Part shown: one piece after another, positions 23,640 through 36,703 of the stretch
Layout of the letters: every line of letters starts with the position of its first letter
Position numbering within the stretch: the stretch's first letter is position 1
Assembly (NCBI GenBank): GCA_013350335.1
Contig: CM023539.1
Span: 26,963,043 to 27,027,042, forward strand
Direction of reading: 5' to 3'
From: Chimonanthus salicifolius
Lineage: Eukaryota; Streptophyta; Magnoliopsida; Laurales; Calycanthaceae
DNA length: 64,000 bases
The notes under the pieces: model-generated
The model's database searches: none
Seen by the model: the letters and a program-made list of their open reading frames with translations, nothing else
Told to the model about the DNA's origin: nothing
Program-made: the position numbers and the translations under genes

Positions 23640-23780
23640 CTTGATGGAAAAACCTCATCAAGATAATTATAAACGCATAGTAACCTTCTTGTTTGAATAG
23701 CCTCATCAAGATAATCATAAACACATAGTAACCTTCTTGTTTGGATAGCCTCATCAAGATAATCATAAACACATAGTATC
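23640..23780 (-). repeat. 48-bp tandem repeat in LTR-F
   Basis: Three units contain ATCAAGATAATCATAAACAC then ATAGTAACCTTCTTGTTTGG with few changes. The period is a multiple of three, so an open frame with a repeated LCVYDYLDEAIQ peptide appears on the minus strand. I consider that frame incidental. Confidence 0.8.
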
Positions 23781-24147
23781 CCCATGTATGTTTATCGGTC
23801 GCCCCGATGGAGCATGGACTCCGGTTTCATTTCATCCCTCCCATGCTATGCATGAAATGTAAGTGCAATATGCCATATAATAATATTACGAACCATAGCA
23901 TTAAATCCCATCTTAAAACATGTCATTTGATTACCAAAATAAATCAAGTAAAACATTCATAACATATAATCCATGGCTTACAATGAGGTAGGAATCCTAC
24001 CAAATAGCAACTAGTGTTCCTTTGCGTTTCCGTCCAAGAATTTGGTCACCAATCGCAGCACCGCTTGCGATGTCCCCGTTACCTTATTACCATCAACAAA
24101 TTAAACCATGATTCAACCATGCCTAAGTCCACCATACATGTCTTAGT

Positions 24148-25230
24148 GGGGTTCGGCCATACACCATGGCCGAACCTCACTAATTAGGTTTTTTGGGTCC
24201 CTTTTTGATCCTTAGATTATTTTAATCGTGTTAGTCTAAAAACCAGCAACCTTATGCTTCATTTTTCCAGCAAATAAGATCCTTATTACAAGCCCCTAAG
24301 TCCACAAACATCCCCCATGGGGTTCGGCCATATACCATGGCCGAACCCATGGTTCTTCATTTTTGGCCTTATTTACATTTTTGCCACTCCTCCTTTCCAT
24401 GGCTAAGCTCTCATTTTATTTTTACATCCTTAGGTCCATAACTGATCCATAAACATGGATCCATGATTGATTCATTTAATCATGCCATAAAATTTATCAA
24501 ACCCCTAACAATTTCCTCCATTTTCTTAGCTTAATAGTCATTAATTTTAACACATGCATGGACCCAACTTAGCCCATAAAATGGCTCATAAAATGGGTCA
24601 TGGGTTCGGCCATACACCATGGCCGAATCCATGATGTCTTTCCCTCATTTTTTTCTTAGATCATTTATCACATTTAGGTCCAATACAAGGTCCCTTCTTG
24701 AGTGGGTTTCAACCATATATTTAGATCATCAATCTTAACCACATTTTGAGTCCATTAACTTAACCATATTCCCCATCACCTCTAGGGTTCCAAACACATC
24801 TAAGTTCACCAAAATCTCTCCATGGTCCATGGTTTATCATTATTTCCACCCTTTTAAAACATTATTTACAATACTTAAAATCCATTTAAAACTATAAACA
24901 TTCTTCATCATCTTCCATCTTTTCACCCTTTAAAATTACTAGTACACCTCCATGGGGTTCGGCCATACATCATGGCCGAACCCTATGGTTCATCATCTTC
25001 CTTAAAAATCCACATCTAATGGTTAGATTCACTTGATGGGGTTCGGCCATATACCATGGCCGAACCTCATCCAATCCATTGTCCTTATGATCCACATACA
25101 TGGAACCCTAGGGTTTGGCCATGCAAAGGCAAAACCATAATCTTAAACCATACATCTTATTTTAGTCATGCATGGGATCCTTTCCACATCTCCATAACAG
25201 TTAGGGTTCGGCCATGCAATGGCCGAACCA
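24148..25230 (-). repeat. TTCGGCC inverted-repeat array in LTR-F
   Basis: Six good copies (near 24152, 24325, 24604, 24957, 25040 and 25205) and one decayed copy (about 25115). Loops are ACACC, ATACC, ACATC or GCA. Spacers range from about 60 to 340 bases and show no similarity to each other. Confidence 0.88.
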
Positions 25231-26235
25231 TGATCCTTGAACCCTTCTTGCCATGCATGCATGCATAATCCATATACATACATAATGTCCTTACTTGTTC
25301 CATTATTCATAGCCTACTTTACCCATTAGGGTTTGTCCATTTCTCATCCCCTCCTTGGATGGACTTTAAATCCATGGCCCATGATATTTTGGCCACCATT
25401 TAATCCAAGAAAATGGACTCCATGATCTCCTTTTTAACCCTTTAAAAAATAAAATCTTGTTGAGGACTATTTGCCAATCTGTGGCTCTTCCGTTTGCCTC
25501 TTGCTCCTCTTGGTCCTTAGCCTTTCTCCTTCATTCTTCTCCTTGATGCTCGGCCAAAGGTGAGCTTGATCCAATGAAATCTCCAAGGGCTGATTCGGCC
25601 AAGATGGAGATAGGTTTGAGAAAGGGAAAGAAGGAGAGAATGGAAGATGTCCTAAGGTTTTTGGTCTTTGAAAGTGGTCGGCCAAGCTTGGGTTTTTCCC
25701 CTTTTTTTCTAAGTCTTTTCTCTTCTTTCTTCTTGGTATTCTTTTTGGATGAGAGGGGAGGACGGCTTGGAGAGAGAGTGAGAGATGGAGAGATGGAAAT
25801 GAGATGGGAAATGGGATGGAACCCTAGAGTTTTCCCATCTTGTCTTGGGTAGCTTGGGTTAGACTCCACCCTCATTAAGGTGGAGTCTTCCCCATGAGTC
25901 CATTGACCAAACCAAATGGAGGTATGACCTTGCATGCCCTTAATCCTAGGCCCCTTGTCCCTTAGTGGTGGTGGTTGGGATGAGGTGGAACTACCACCAC
26001 ACAATGGGTCAATGCATGTCCAATCTAGGCCCCCATTTCATGGATCTTGTCTTAGCCATACCACTCTTTCATGGCCAACGGTTTTGGTGGGTTTAAGTTT
26101 GGTGGTTTGGGTGGTTTCTATGAGATGAAACCACTCATTGACTCACCCATTTATTTAATTTGATATCTAAGTTAGGTTATTTAATTTCCATAATTTAATT
26201 CCATTTATTTCCCTTTAAATTTTCCATGAATCCAC

Positions 26236-26506
26236 CCATGGTTGACCAAGTCAACCATGGTGGCCGGCCCCACCAATACCTTAGCCACCCGCCACCTCAC
26301 TTGATGAGGTGGAGGTGGGTCCCACTTGATCATGCTACCTTGATTTTATTCCCACTTAACCTAGGTGATTTAAATTAATTTAACTCAACTTATTTTCCTT
26401 TGATCCTCCTTAATTCCCTTTGACTTATCCATGGTTGACCAAGTCAACCATGGTGGTCGGCCCCACCTAAGTCATGGTCCACACGCCACCTCACTTGATG
26501 AGGTGG
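26236..26506 (-). promoter_or_regulatory. Two U3 palindrome pairs in LTR-F
   Basis: The W-box palindrome CCATGGTTGAC-CAA-GTCAACCATGG occurs at 26236-26260 and 26429-26453. The palindrome CCACCTCA-CTTGA-TGAGGTGG occurs at 26292-26312 and 26486-26506. Order and spacing mirror LTR-E on the opposite strand. Confidence 0.6.
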
Positions 26507-26875
26507 AGGTGGGCCCCACTAGACCATAACACTTGGATAATTCTAAATTTAACTTAGGTGATTTTTAATCACTTCAATCCATTCCATCTAATTGGATCAC
26601 CATTGGCCCATGGCCCAATTAAATTCCACTTCAAACCCTCTTGACCCATTGGGTCCCAAATGGGTATTTGACCCAATTGACCTTCCTTGACCCATTTAAC
26701 CATCATTGACCCATTTAAATGAAATTAATCCCATCCTTGGACAATTGGACCTTGCTTGGGTCATTGGCCCAAATTTTGATCAATTTAACATCCATTCCAT
26801 CAAAATTCTTAATTTCACTCATTAAAATAAATAGTAGCCAACATATGTATTGATTTAAAAATCCGGGCTATTACA

Positions 26876-27772
26876 CTCACTCTCTTTTTCTCGAGATTTA
26901 GCCCTTCTCTCTCTAAAAAAATCCGGGCTATTACACTCATTTGACAGTGCCAATGTTTCCAGCAGTGGAAAGAAGAAAATAAGGCTAAAAAGAATTAGAA
27001 ATAAAGCGAGCATTTTCTTTATTTTTTTCAATAACTATGAATGTTGTCATTATTTATATTTTTAATGGTAAATCAATGCTATAACATAAATTTGATAGTA
27101 TGATATAATAATAATAATTGATGTATTGATATGTTGAAAAGTAAATGAGATTGATTTTTTGTTTTATGAATGTTTGTTCTAATTTGGTGAAATTTATACA
27201 ATGAGAACTTTAAAAATGAAATAAAGAAATGTTGTATTTTTTCTTCAATTGCCCTAAAGAACTGATGGAGATAAGAGAGGATCTCATGAGTTTTTAAATG
27301 CATCAAGAATCACATTAATTGGAGTCCGGATGAGAGAGATATAACCTAAGAAATGTTGCATGGCAATTTGGACTTCCAAGTGGTGTCATGTGGGACCCAT
27401 TTCTTATGTGGCAGTCACATGGCATGCCAACATGGCAAAGATGCGATTCCCCGCCTCGACTGGTCTCTAGACACGGGCACTCCTATTAAAATCAACACTA
27501 AATAAACAAAAATGGATCTTTATCTCAAGAGTTAAATTTACATCAATCTCAAAAGATAATAACTCAAAAGATAAATAGCTTTATACAAACAATCCGTCTG
27601 GTTGGAGTCACCCACAACTCGGCATCATCATGCTAGCTTGTGCGTCAGTCTGGCCTTTCCTTAGCTAGTGCCATGCAAACTATTAGGGAGTGAGCTTCAC
27701 TAGCCCAGTAAAGGTACAATAGCCATAATGAAACATACAAGAATTTAGCATATCCATAAACAAGACATATAA
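26876..27772. other. Sequence between LTR-F and LTR-G, no gene seen
   Basis: 26876-26935 ends in a second GGGCTATTACA and may be the outer end of fragment D. The rest is AT-rich to 27330, then mixed, with only short chance frames. The stretch at 27600-27770 continues on the far side of LTR-G at 31105 and looks like an older unclassified repeat or plain intergenic DNA. Confidence 0.45.
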
Positions 27773-28965
27773 TATAACGCCCCCTCCTTTTTCACTCGCT
27801 TTTTCCCGTAAATTCAGAGTATATATATATTTTTTATAATAGAGTAGAGTGATAGAGCGCGGGACATCATGACGCGAGCTAAGTCCGAACTTCCAAAGTC
27901 CGACCCTTAACTGGCCAACCCTATGTGTGTATGGACTCAGTCCAATAAAACGGTTCACACATAGCAATATCAACTTACGGAATAAAATCATAACCTGCGG
28001 AATCATAACATCAAAATGCGGAAACATAATAGAAACAAGTTCTATTCCATTCAGATAACAAAGTACGTCAAGTCTTTGTCCATAATTAAAACATCATAAT
28101 TATCAAATAAATCATCCAACCATCTAAGTTATTACATTCCGTAATCTAAATACTCAAATACAAGTTCATGACTTTATTCAAAACATGTAAAATAAGTCTT
28201 CCAAGCTCCTATGCCTGGTCCGTCTTACGTTCATCGTTCCCCTGATTACCTGTATCATCAACTAGGGTAGAAATAGGGCGTTAGAACAACGCGCCCAGTA
28301 GGTATTCCAATTACGGCTAACACATGGTTAGTACAAAACATATATAATAATATAGTGATGACAAAACCATATAAAATCCATGCCATGCAATGATGACAAA
28401 TGCAATGAGTCCCACCGATCACATGTACATTATGTACCCACCACATAGGTCTTTCGGATGCCCCGGCGGAGTATGGACCCTCCGGAATCTTCTTGATGGA
28501 AATCATATCAAGGTACCGCACATAGGTTTTTCGGACGCCCCGACGGAGTGTGACCGCTCCGGTTACTAATCCTCCACCCCATGCCATGCATGAGATGACA
28601 ATGAAACACATGCTATTTTATAACATAAACATAGCATTTAAAATCATATTTAAAACACATGCTCTTTCCTCATATAGACATAGCATTTTAAATCAACCTT
28701 TGAAATATAATCAATACATGCTATTTATACAAATCCAATAATAAAGCATATCCTTTGAAACATATTTTCATCAAACATGAGATAAATACAAAGTACATAA
28801 GCCATGGTTTCAAGAGGTGGAATCCTACTAAAGACTGCTAACGTGTGCTTGCGTCTTTCGTCCAGATCGCGCACCGCTTGCGAGATCCTGTTACCTTATA
28901 ATATAATAATAAGTCAACACCAAGTCCCACTTGATTTGTAAGATTTAAATCCATAAACCATACTT

Positions 28966-30410
28966 GTGGGGTTTGGCCATACCTATGGGCGAGCCTCACC
29001 CTTTTTGTTCATTTATTCCATTAATTACCAAAATGCCATTGGTCCAAACCTTAGTTAATATTCTATTTATTTTAATCCAAAGTACATAACCCTAGGTCCG
29101 CAATCAATTCCCATGTTTAGATCCAAATATATAGATCCTAAACATCTAAGTTCTCCAAATAATTTCTCATATAATTACCTTATTGTCATACAAGGCTAAA
29201 CTTCCATCTTTAACAAGTATTTACAACTTTGCCACTCATGGCTTACATAACCCATAGTTTCTTTTAAAATCATTCACCCGTTACATGGTCCATAATAATT
29301 TCTCAACAACTTAAGTCCATACAAGACCTCATGGGGTTCGGCCATACATCATGGCTGAACCCATGATCCTCCAATTTAACCTTTATTTACAACTTTGCCA
29401 CTCCTTAAAATTAACCAAACCTCTTTCCTGTTTTTCCAACCCATGTTAGCTCATAAACTTGGTTCATGGGGTTCGGCCAAACACCATGGCCGAACTTTAT
29501 GATGTGTGACTTACTAAATTATCAAACTCCTTCCAAAAATAGAAGGTTTCCAAAAATAACTCCACCTTCCATTTTAATCTAGGGTCCATAATTAAAAGGT
29601 TTCCAAAATTAAACCCTAGTGGGGTTCGGCCATGCACCATGGCCAAACTTCACCCATGGCAACCAATCTATTCATTTAATCTAAGTTCCATAATTAATCT
29701 CCACCTTCCATTCTTGGATAGTTTCCATAAATAATCTTCATGGTCTATAATTAGATATTTTCTAATTTCAATATCCACTTTCCAAGAATAGAAACTTTCC
29801 TATATTAGACAAACTTCTATAGATAGATAGTTTCCTAAATTAGAAACCATCTTTCCATTATTGAATGCTTCCCAAGTTTAGCAACTCCTTCCATATTTGG
29901 AAGCTTTCCATATCAAGCAACCAAGATACATTTACCAATCCAAAACTACCCCATGGGGTTCGGCCATACACCATGGCCAAACCCTATGGTTCATGGTATT
30001 GATCATTAGTTTAGATCCATTAAAATCAATCACCAATCTATAAAATATTTGGTGGGGTTCGGCCATAAACCATGGCCGAACCTCACCCCTTCTTTTCATT
30101 ACTTTTGATCAATATCTTTACCATAACAAAATCATGGTTCGGCCATGCAATGGCCAACCCATATCCTTTCATTAAAATTCATTAATCTAATCATTCTTTC
30201 ATGGTCTTCTTGAATCTAAAACCAACAAAATAAATCAAATCTCTCCATGGTTTTCAATCCTCCAAAACCCATGAATTAAACACTTCTTTCCATGGGGTTC
30301 GGCCATGCACTATGGCCGAACCCTATGGTTCTTTCTTTTCCATTTAAATTATTAAATCATCATCCAAACTTCTTCCATGGGGTTCGGCCAAACACCATGG
30401 CCGAACCCTA
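28966..30410 (-). repeat. TTCGGCC inverted-repeat array in LTR-G
   Basis: About nine copies, near 28970 (decayed), 29335, 29470, 29625, 29957, 30057, 30137 (three-base loop), 30298 and 30380. Outer pairing often extends through GGGG and CCCTATGG, giving arms of about 15 bases. Confidence 0.87.
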
Positions 30411-30450
30411 TGGTTCTTTGGTTTCATAAATAACATTATTCAATTAAGAT

Positions 30451-30456
30451 ACTAAC
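30451..30456 (-). promoter_or_regulatory. Conserved splice-donor-like site in LTR-G
   Basis: On the minus strand GAG is followed by GTTAGTATC, a reasonable donor match. It lies about 205 bases downstream of the TATA box and directly before the inverted-repeat array. Confidence 0.4.
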
Positions 30457-30652
30457 CTCTTTCCGATTGATTTCTTGTTCTTCCCTCGTTTGATCGTTCT
30501 CTTCCAATCTTCTTCTCCTTTCTCTTTGCTAGCCGAACAACCTTCTTCTTCGCCTTGCTTTCTGCCGTGAGAGAGAATGAAAGATTGAAAGAGAGAGAGA
30601 TAAAATTCGGCAATATGGGAGGTGTAAAAACCTTGCACCTTGTCCCTCTCTC

Positions 30653-30661
30653 CCTTTTATA
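30653..30661 (-). promoter_or_regulatory. TATA box in LTR-G
   Basis: TATAAAAGG on the minus strand, followed by an AGAGAGGGACAAGG leader. This is a strong TATA match in the same place as those of LTR-I and LTR-L. Confidence 0.55.
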
Positions 30662-31104
30662 ATTTTCCTTTGATCAATATTTAGGAAGTGCTTAAGATAG
30701 CTACTTCCTCCCTCCTTTGGCCGTGCGCCCCATGTCTTAGATGGCAATGTCGTGTACTCCTTCCTTGTTTAGTGGTTGCCGACCTCCCTTTCTTATTTTA
30801 AAACCTTCCCTTAATTCTATCTTTATTTAGATTAGATAGTTTCCTTGGCTACCATCCTATGTGCATAACATATAGATTTATTATCTAAAATTCGGCCATA
30901 CATAATCTTTTAATTAATTTTGGACATAATACATTACTAAGATAATTCAACCCATTTAAATTTTAATAAACCAATTCCACAATCAATTAGGTCCTAATTG
31001 GGTCATGGCCCAATTCTTTATCCATATAAAAATCCAATCTAAAATTCACAATTAAAATGGGTAATTTCATATAAAATAAGTAACTGAAAATCTGATGTGT
31101 TACA

Positions 31105-32063
31105 TACAAACCATCATGCACTAATACCATACACAAATGTCCATCTACAACATATGGACACATGAATGTCACAAAACATATGACAAGGCATAATGATCTA
31201 CCAGATATCAAAACCTATTGTCTATACAATAACATGTCCTATCCAACGTGTAAATCTTATACCTCATATATCATTAAAGCCTCAAGCCCTAGGCACTCGG
31301 TCATTAATCAACTAACCAAACGTGCAGTCATTACTTTATAGCCATAGGATCTCAAAATCTTACCTTTCCACATATGTACGCATAATTTGTGTCTAGTCAT
31401 GGAACTCGGAATTACTAATATGTGTTGTTGAGACATGAAAACTGACATTTTTATCCCTGATTATTAAACTAGTTAGCCTTCAATTTTGTATATATTAGAT
31501 ACAATTAATGTTCTTTGTCAGTTTTCTAGATGAATGGAAAATACAGGAAATCAATCAAAATCAGTGGAAAATTACAAGTTCCCAAAATTTTTAATAATTA
31601 ATTTCAGATCACTTTAGTTTTTTTTTATTGTAAATTGATTAATATAGATCCAATTATGAGGGTCTATATTAATTCAATATTTTTAGATTTTAAGAGGTGA
31701 GTTAATTATTTTAATTATTGAGAAAGAAGCTGGAATTCTAGAGGCGAGAGTCTGCATTTCAAATCCATAGGCCAGAAATCCATTTCAAATGGGCCAAGCT
31801 ATGCTCCACATGTCAGAAATTGGGCCAAGCTCAAGTAATCCATGCGCATTTCACAAATGGGCCAGGCTAATGTGCAAGTATAAGTCCAATAGGCCAAAGT
31901 TCAAGTTCATATGCTCAAGTCCAATTGAAGTCCAACTGCACAATACCCTATGATCCATGTACCCATGTTCGAATTTTACTGTATAAACCCTAACTCCACA
32001 AGCCTCTATCCTTGTCCCTCTCCTTGTCATCCACACCATCCATTCCATTCATAAACTTAGGAA
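31105..32063. other. Sequence between LTR-G and TE-H, no gene seen
   Basis: This is AT-rich intergenic sequence with no convincing coding frame. A TATAAACCCTAA motif near 31983 is followed by a CT-rich run (32000-32050), a layout often seen in LTR promoters, so a fragment of another LTR is possible. I cannot place it in a family. Confidence 0.4.
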
Positions 32064-33435
32064 TATAATGCCCGCCCTTTTTCACTCGCTTCTTCCCGTA
32101 AATTCAGAGTCTATTTTTTTTTATAGCAAAGTAGAGTGATAGAGCACGGGACATCACGACGCGAGCTAAGTCCGAACTTCCAAAGTCCGACCCTTAACTG
32201 GCCAACCCTATGTGTGCATGGACTAAGTCCACTGAAAATGTTCACACAAAGCAATATAAACCTGCAGAATATTAACATCAAAATTGCGGAATCATAATAG
32301 AACCAAGTTCTATTCCATTCAGATAGCAAAGTACGTCAAGTCCTTAATCATCATTCAAATACCATAATTATCAAAATTAACATCCAACCATCTAAGTTAT
32401 TACATTCCCGGAAACTAGTTACTCAAACACATGTCCATAAGTAACTTTATTCAAAACATATAAAATAAATCATCCAAGCTCCTATGCCTGGCCCTCCTTG
32501 CGTTCATTGTTCCCCTTGTTTCCTGTATATCAACTAGGGTAGAAGTAGAGCGTTAAAATAACGTGCCCAGTAGGTATTCCAGTTACGACTAACACATGGT
32601 TAGTACAAAACATTTATTATAACATAATATCCAAAACCATGTAAAACCATGCCATGCAATGATGACAAATGCAATGAGTCCCACCCATCACATGTACATA
32701 AAAGTACCCACCACATAGGTCTTTCGGACGCCCAGACGGAGTGTGGACCCTCCGGATTCTTCCTGATGGAAAAGCACATCAACGTACCGCACATAGGTTT
32801 TTCGGATGCCCCGACGGAGTGTGACCCCTCTGGTTACAAATCCTCCACCCCATGCCATGCATGAGATGCCAATGAATACATGCTATTTTATAACATAAAC
32901 ATAGCATTAAAAATAAACTTTTAAAACACATCCAACACATGCTATTTATACAAATAAACATAGCATTTAAAATTCAATATAAAGCATATCCTTTGAAACA
33001 ACATTTCATCAAAAAAATAAGATAAAACAAGTGCACATAAACCCATGGTTTCAAAGAGGTGGAATCCTACCAAAGATCGCTAACGTGTGCTTACGTCTTT
33101 CGTCCGGTAACCGCTCACGATCATAAACGCCTTGTGAGATCCCATTACCTTATAATATAATAACCAATCAAAACCAAGTCCCACTTGATTTAGAATATTT
33201 AAAGTCCATAAACCATCCCCATATTTACAAGATTGCCATTGCTTTCATCAACTTATGTTTGAGTTCCCAAAACATAGTTCCATTAATTCTACATGATTAC
33301 CATATTGCCATCCAAGGCTATAATTCCATTATTCTCACCCTTCATCCCTTTAAAATACACCCAAACATAAACCCATAACTGATTCATTCAAAAACACTTA
33401 ATCCATATTTTGATCCACAAACCATAAAATTGGTT

Positions 33436-34505
33436 CATGGGGTTCGGCCATACACATGGCCGAACCCATGATGCCTAAGTTTCCATTTTCATTAATAATC
33501 CATAATTAGCAAGTTTCCAAATTTATCAGTCCATCCTTCCATAATTAGAAGGTTTCCATAAATAATCTCCACCATCCATTATTAGAAGGTTTCCATAAAT
33601 AATCTCCACCTTCCATTATTAGAAGATTTCCAAATTAATCTTCCACCCTTCGATAATTAGAAGGTTTCCATAAATACTCTCCACCTTCCATTATTAGAAG
33701 GTTTCCAAATTAATCTTCCACCGTTCCATAATTAGAAGGTTTCCATAAATACTCTCCACCTTCCATTATTAGAAGGTTTCCAAATTAATCTTCCACCCTT
33801 CCATAATTAGAAGGTTTCCATAAATAATCTCCACCTTCCATTTTAATCTAAGGTCCATAATTAGATAGCTTTTAATTTAATCGCCTCCTCCATAAAATAA
33901 ACCCTAGTGGGATTCGGCCATGCACCATGGCCGAACCTCACTCATAGAAATAATCCATCATTAATTTCTTTCTAAAATAATAATCATCCTTCCCTTTTAA
34001 TCAATCATACATTAAAAAAGTACCAATCTAACTCCATGGGATTCGGCCATACACCATGGCCGAACCCTATGGTCCTTTAATTTCCTCTTGAACCATTTAA
34101 CTACCATTTTACATCCATACATTTAACCAATATTCTTACATGGGGTTCAGCCATGCAATATGGCCGAACCCTATGGTTCATGCTTCCATTAATTTAATGA
34201 TCTAATTGCATTAACACAATTCCATTTAAATCCTTTTGAAATCCATTAAACCCAAACAATGTCCTTCTATGGTATTCCAACCCATAGATCAAGTTAAATT
34301 TACCAATCATCATCCATAAAAATATGACCCATGTTCCTCCATTAAAATCACCAAAACCGTTCCATGGGGTTCGGCCATGCAACATGGCCGAACCTTATGG
34401 TTCAGCCCTTTTTCTTAAAATTATTTAAAATCAATCCCCAATCTTCTTCCATTTACCAATTCTCTTCCATGGGGTTCGGCCATACACCTTAGCCGAACCT
34501 TATGG
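33436..34505 (-). repeat. TTCGGCC inverted-repeat array in the TE-H 3' LTR
   Basis: Six copies, near 33440, 33911, 34043, 34145, 34369 and 34475. One arm is changed in several of them (ATTCGGCC, TTCAGCC, TTAGCCGAA). Confidence 0.87.
33528..33850 (-). repeat. AT-rich tandem repeat of about 40 bp in the TE-H 3' LTR
   Basis: About eight units read CACCTTCCATTATTAGAAGG then TTTCCATAAATAATCTC or TTTCCAAATTAATCTTC, alternating so that the higher-order period is about 80 bp. CCTTC and GAAGG within each unit can pair. Single or paired versions occur at the same place in LTR-G and LTR-L, so this is a local expansion. Confidence 0.85.
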
Positions 34506-35271
34506 TTCTTTTCTTTGAAACAAAAATATAAAATCAAACTACTAACCGTTTACGCGACTCCTTAGGTTTTTCCCAGTTGTTCTTTGCTCTTCCAATCCTT
34601 TTCCTTCTTAATCTTTTCCTTTTGTTGGCTGCCTTCTTTTCTCTTTGTTCTTGCCGAGAATGAGACTTGAGATAGAGGGATAATTCGGCCTTGGTGTGTA
34701 AGTGTATTGCCGTGAGCCCTCCTTCTTTTTTTTATTAAACCCTCCAATTAGTCCCATAATAGAAGGTGCCATGCGCCCCTTATTTATTTTAGCCATTGCT
34801 TAATGCCGTGTGCCCATGCTTGAGATAGCCATCACCGAGTTTAGACTTCCCATTTTGGGAGAGTCCTAATTTAATTTTAGACACCTCCCTAATGCCATTT
34901 TTAGCCAAAGGATAGGACCCTTTTTTAGACATCCAACCATGCGCATATCTTCTATACAATGTCATACATGGCCATGCACAATCTTATTAAATCTTAAATA
35001 TTTTCTCAAGATATTGTAGCATATCACATGGATTGCGCATATTATTTTATTCAATTCCAATTTAATTTTATGAAATCAATTCTAAAACCATTGGGTCCTA
35101 ATTGGGCCAATGACCCAACTCTTTACCCAATTTAAAATCCATAATTAATATTCACAATTAAATGGGTAATTTTCATACAAATCAATAAATTGAAAATCCG
35201 GGGTGTTACAATACAACCCTCTTTTTAAAATTTTCGTCCCTAAAAATTGAGTGAAGTAGGGTTTTAAACAT

Positions 35272-36703
35272 TTACATAAATAGCTCAGGATGAGTTTTTC
35301 TCATTTCCGACTCGAGTTCCCATGTGGCTTCCTCAATGCCATGTCGATCCCATACTACCTTGACAAACTGGATCGCTCGTTCCGTAACACCCTTTCTTCT
35401 ATGTCCACCTACTCGGACAGGCTTCTCGACATATGTCACATCGCTTTGGATCTCTATATCTTGTACGTTCAGTATGTGTGAAGGATCAGGATTGTACGTC
35501 CTCAACATCGATATATGGAACACATCGTGTAAAGATGCCAACTGTGATGGGAGTGCCAATTGATAGGCCACGTCCCCCATCCTTCTTATGATTGAAAACG
35601 GTCCCACATATCTTGGCGATAATTTCCCCTTCTTTCCAAATCTCATGTGTCCCTTTCGTGGCGAGACTTTCAAGAACACCATGTCTCCCACTTCGAATTC
35701 AAGGAACCTCCTCCTCTTGTCAGCATAGCTCTTCTGACGACTCTGCGCAGTCAATAGGTGGTGTCATATCAACTGTATCTGCGTTGTAGTCTCTGCAACC
35801 AATTCAGGTCCAATCAGTGCAGGCTCACCGGCCTCTGTCCATCACACTGGTGACCTACATGTCTACCATATAATGCCTCAAATGGTGCCATCTGGAGGCT
35901 TGCCTGGTAACTGTTGTTGTATGAGAATTCTACCAACGACAAGTGATCCTCCCATCCACCCTTGAAATCTAGCATACATGCTCTCAGCATGTCCTCCAGT
36001 GTCTATATTGTCCTCTCAGACTGTCCATCAGTTTGTGGATGAAATGCCGTACTAATCAGTAGATCTGTTCCCATGGCCGACTGCATGCTCTGCCATACTC
36101 TGCTTGTGAATCGAACATCTCTGTTAGACACAATAGTCCAAGGTATACCATGCAATCTGATGATATCCCTAATAAACAGCCAACCCAAAGTCTCAGATGA
36201 GTCTGTCATCTTAATAGGAATGAAATATCCTGACTTGGTCAGTCGGTCTACCACGACCCATATCGCATCATTGCCCTTTGATGACCTTGACAACCCTGTA
36301 ACAAAATCTATGGAAATGTGCTCCCATTTCCATTCGGGTATTGGTAAGGGTTTGAGTAACCCTGGTGGCTTCTGATGTTCCGTCTTAACCTGCTGACAAG
36401 TTAAGCAATGTGTTACAAATTCTGCCACATCTCTTTTGAGTCCGAGCAACCAGTAATGTCTCTTCAAGTCATGATACATCTTGGTGTTGCCCGGATGAAT
36501 AGAGAGTCTGGTCTGATGTGCCTCAACCAATAACTCTTTTCTGCAGCTCTTAGGTACATAAATCCTTCCTCGAAATAGAAGACCCTGTCCTGGTCGTAAC
36601 TCCCATTCCGGTATGACTTCACCAGCAGACATCTTGGCCCAAATCTCCTCCACCTCCGGGTCTGTCCGTTGTTCCTGTTCAATCTTGGTAACCATATTGG
36701 ACC
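35272..36703 (-). pseudogene. Integrase and chromodomain region of TE-H
   Basis: Two main pieces are present. 36695-36003 (230 codons) has the HHCC zinc-binding region ([18 protein letters not shown]), the first catalytic Asp (IDFVTG) and the distal Glu (SERTI). The second acidic residue is Asn here (VSNRD; VSDRD in TE-M), so the DDE triad is incomplete. A stop replaces a Gln codon at 36003-36005. After a broken stretch, 35754-35272 (160 codons) encodes the C-terminal part with a GKKGKLSPRYVGPF-type GPY/F region. It ends in a chromodomain-like segment (VVWDRHGIEEATWE) expected to bind histone marks and guide integration. LTR-I separates this from RT. Confidence 0.85.

Larger units (their letters stand above)
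22971..26875 (-). mobile_element. LTR-F: solo LTR with TSD CTCAC (3905 bp)
   Basis: It begins TGTAACGCCC and ends GGGCTATTACA on the plus strand, flanked by perfect five-base duplications CTCAC (22966-22970 and 26876-26880). No gag-pol is present, so it is a solo LTR. It carries three 48-bp repeat units (23640-23780), seven TTCGGCC inverted repeats (24150-25230), a CT-rich stretch (25690-25740) and two U3 palindrome pairs (26236-26312 and 26429-26506). The donor-like site seen in its relatives is mutated here (GGCAA instead of GGTAA, about 25470). Confidence 0.92.
27773..31104 (-). mobile_element. LTR-G: solo LTR (3332 bp)
   Basis: It starts TATAACGCCCC, a TG-to-TA decayed terminus, and ends GATGTGTTACA. 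Flanks TATAA (27768-27772) and TACAA (31105-31109) agree at four of five positions. It has two GC-rich repeat units (28440-28560), about nine TTCGGCC inverted repeats, a donor-like GTTAGT (30451-30456) and a TATA box (30653-30661). No coding region adjoins it. Confidence 0.87.
32064..35210 (-). mobile_element. 3' LTR of TE-H (3147 bp)
   Basis: It starts TATAATGCCC (decayed TGTAACGCCC) and ends GGGGTGTTACA next to a polypurine tract AAAAAGAGGG (35217-35226, minus strand). It has two GC-rich repeat units (32715-32825), an AT-rich 40-bp repeat block (33528-33850), six TTCGGCC inverted repeats (33440-34505) and a donor-like GTTAGT (34541-34546). A TTTAATAAA motif sits about 190 bases upstream of that, in the TATA position. 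Confidence 0.87.

Noticed and set aside
25531..26004. 157-codon minus-strand frame in LTR-F
   Set aside because: It lies across the presumed promoter and CT-rich leader of the LTR, is low in complexity, overlaps another frame on the opposite strand and has no counterpart in related LTRs.
27079..27306. Small frame as a host gene between LTR-F and LTR-G
   Set aside because: It is AT-rich with no recognisable domain, no splice pattern and no promoter context.
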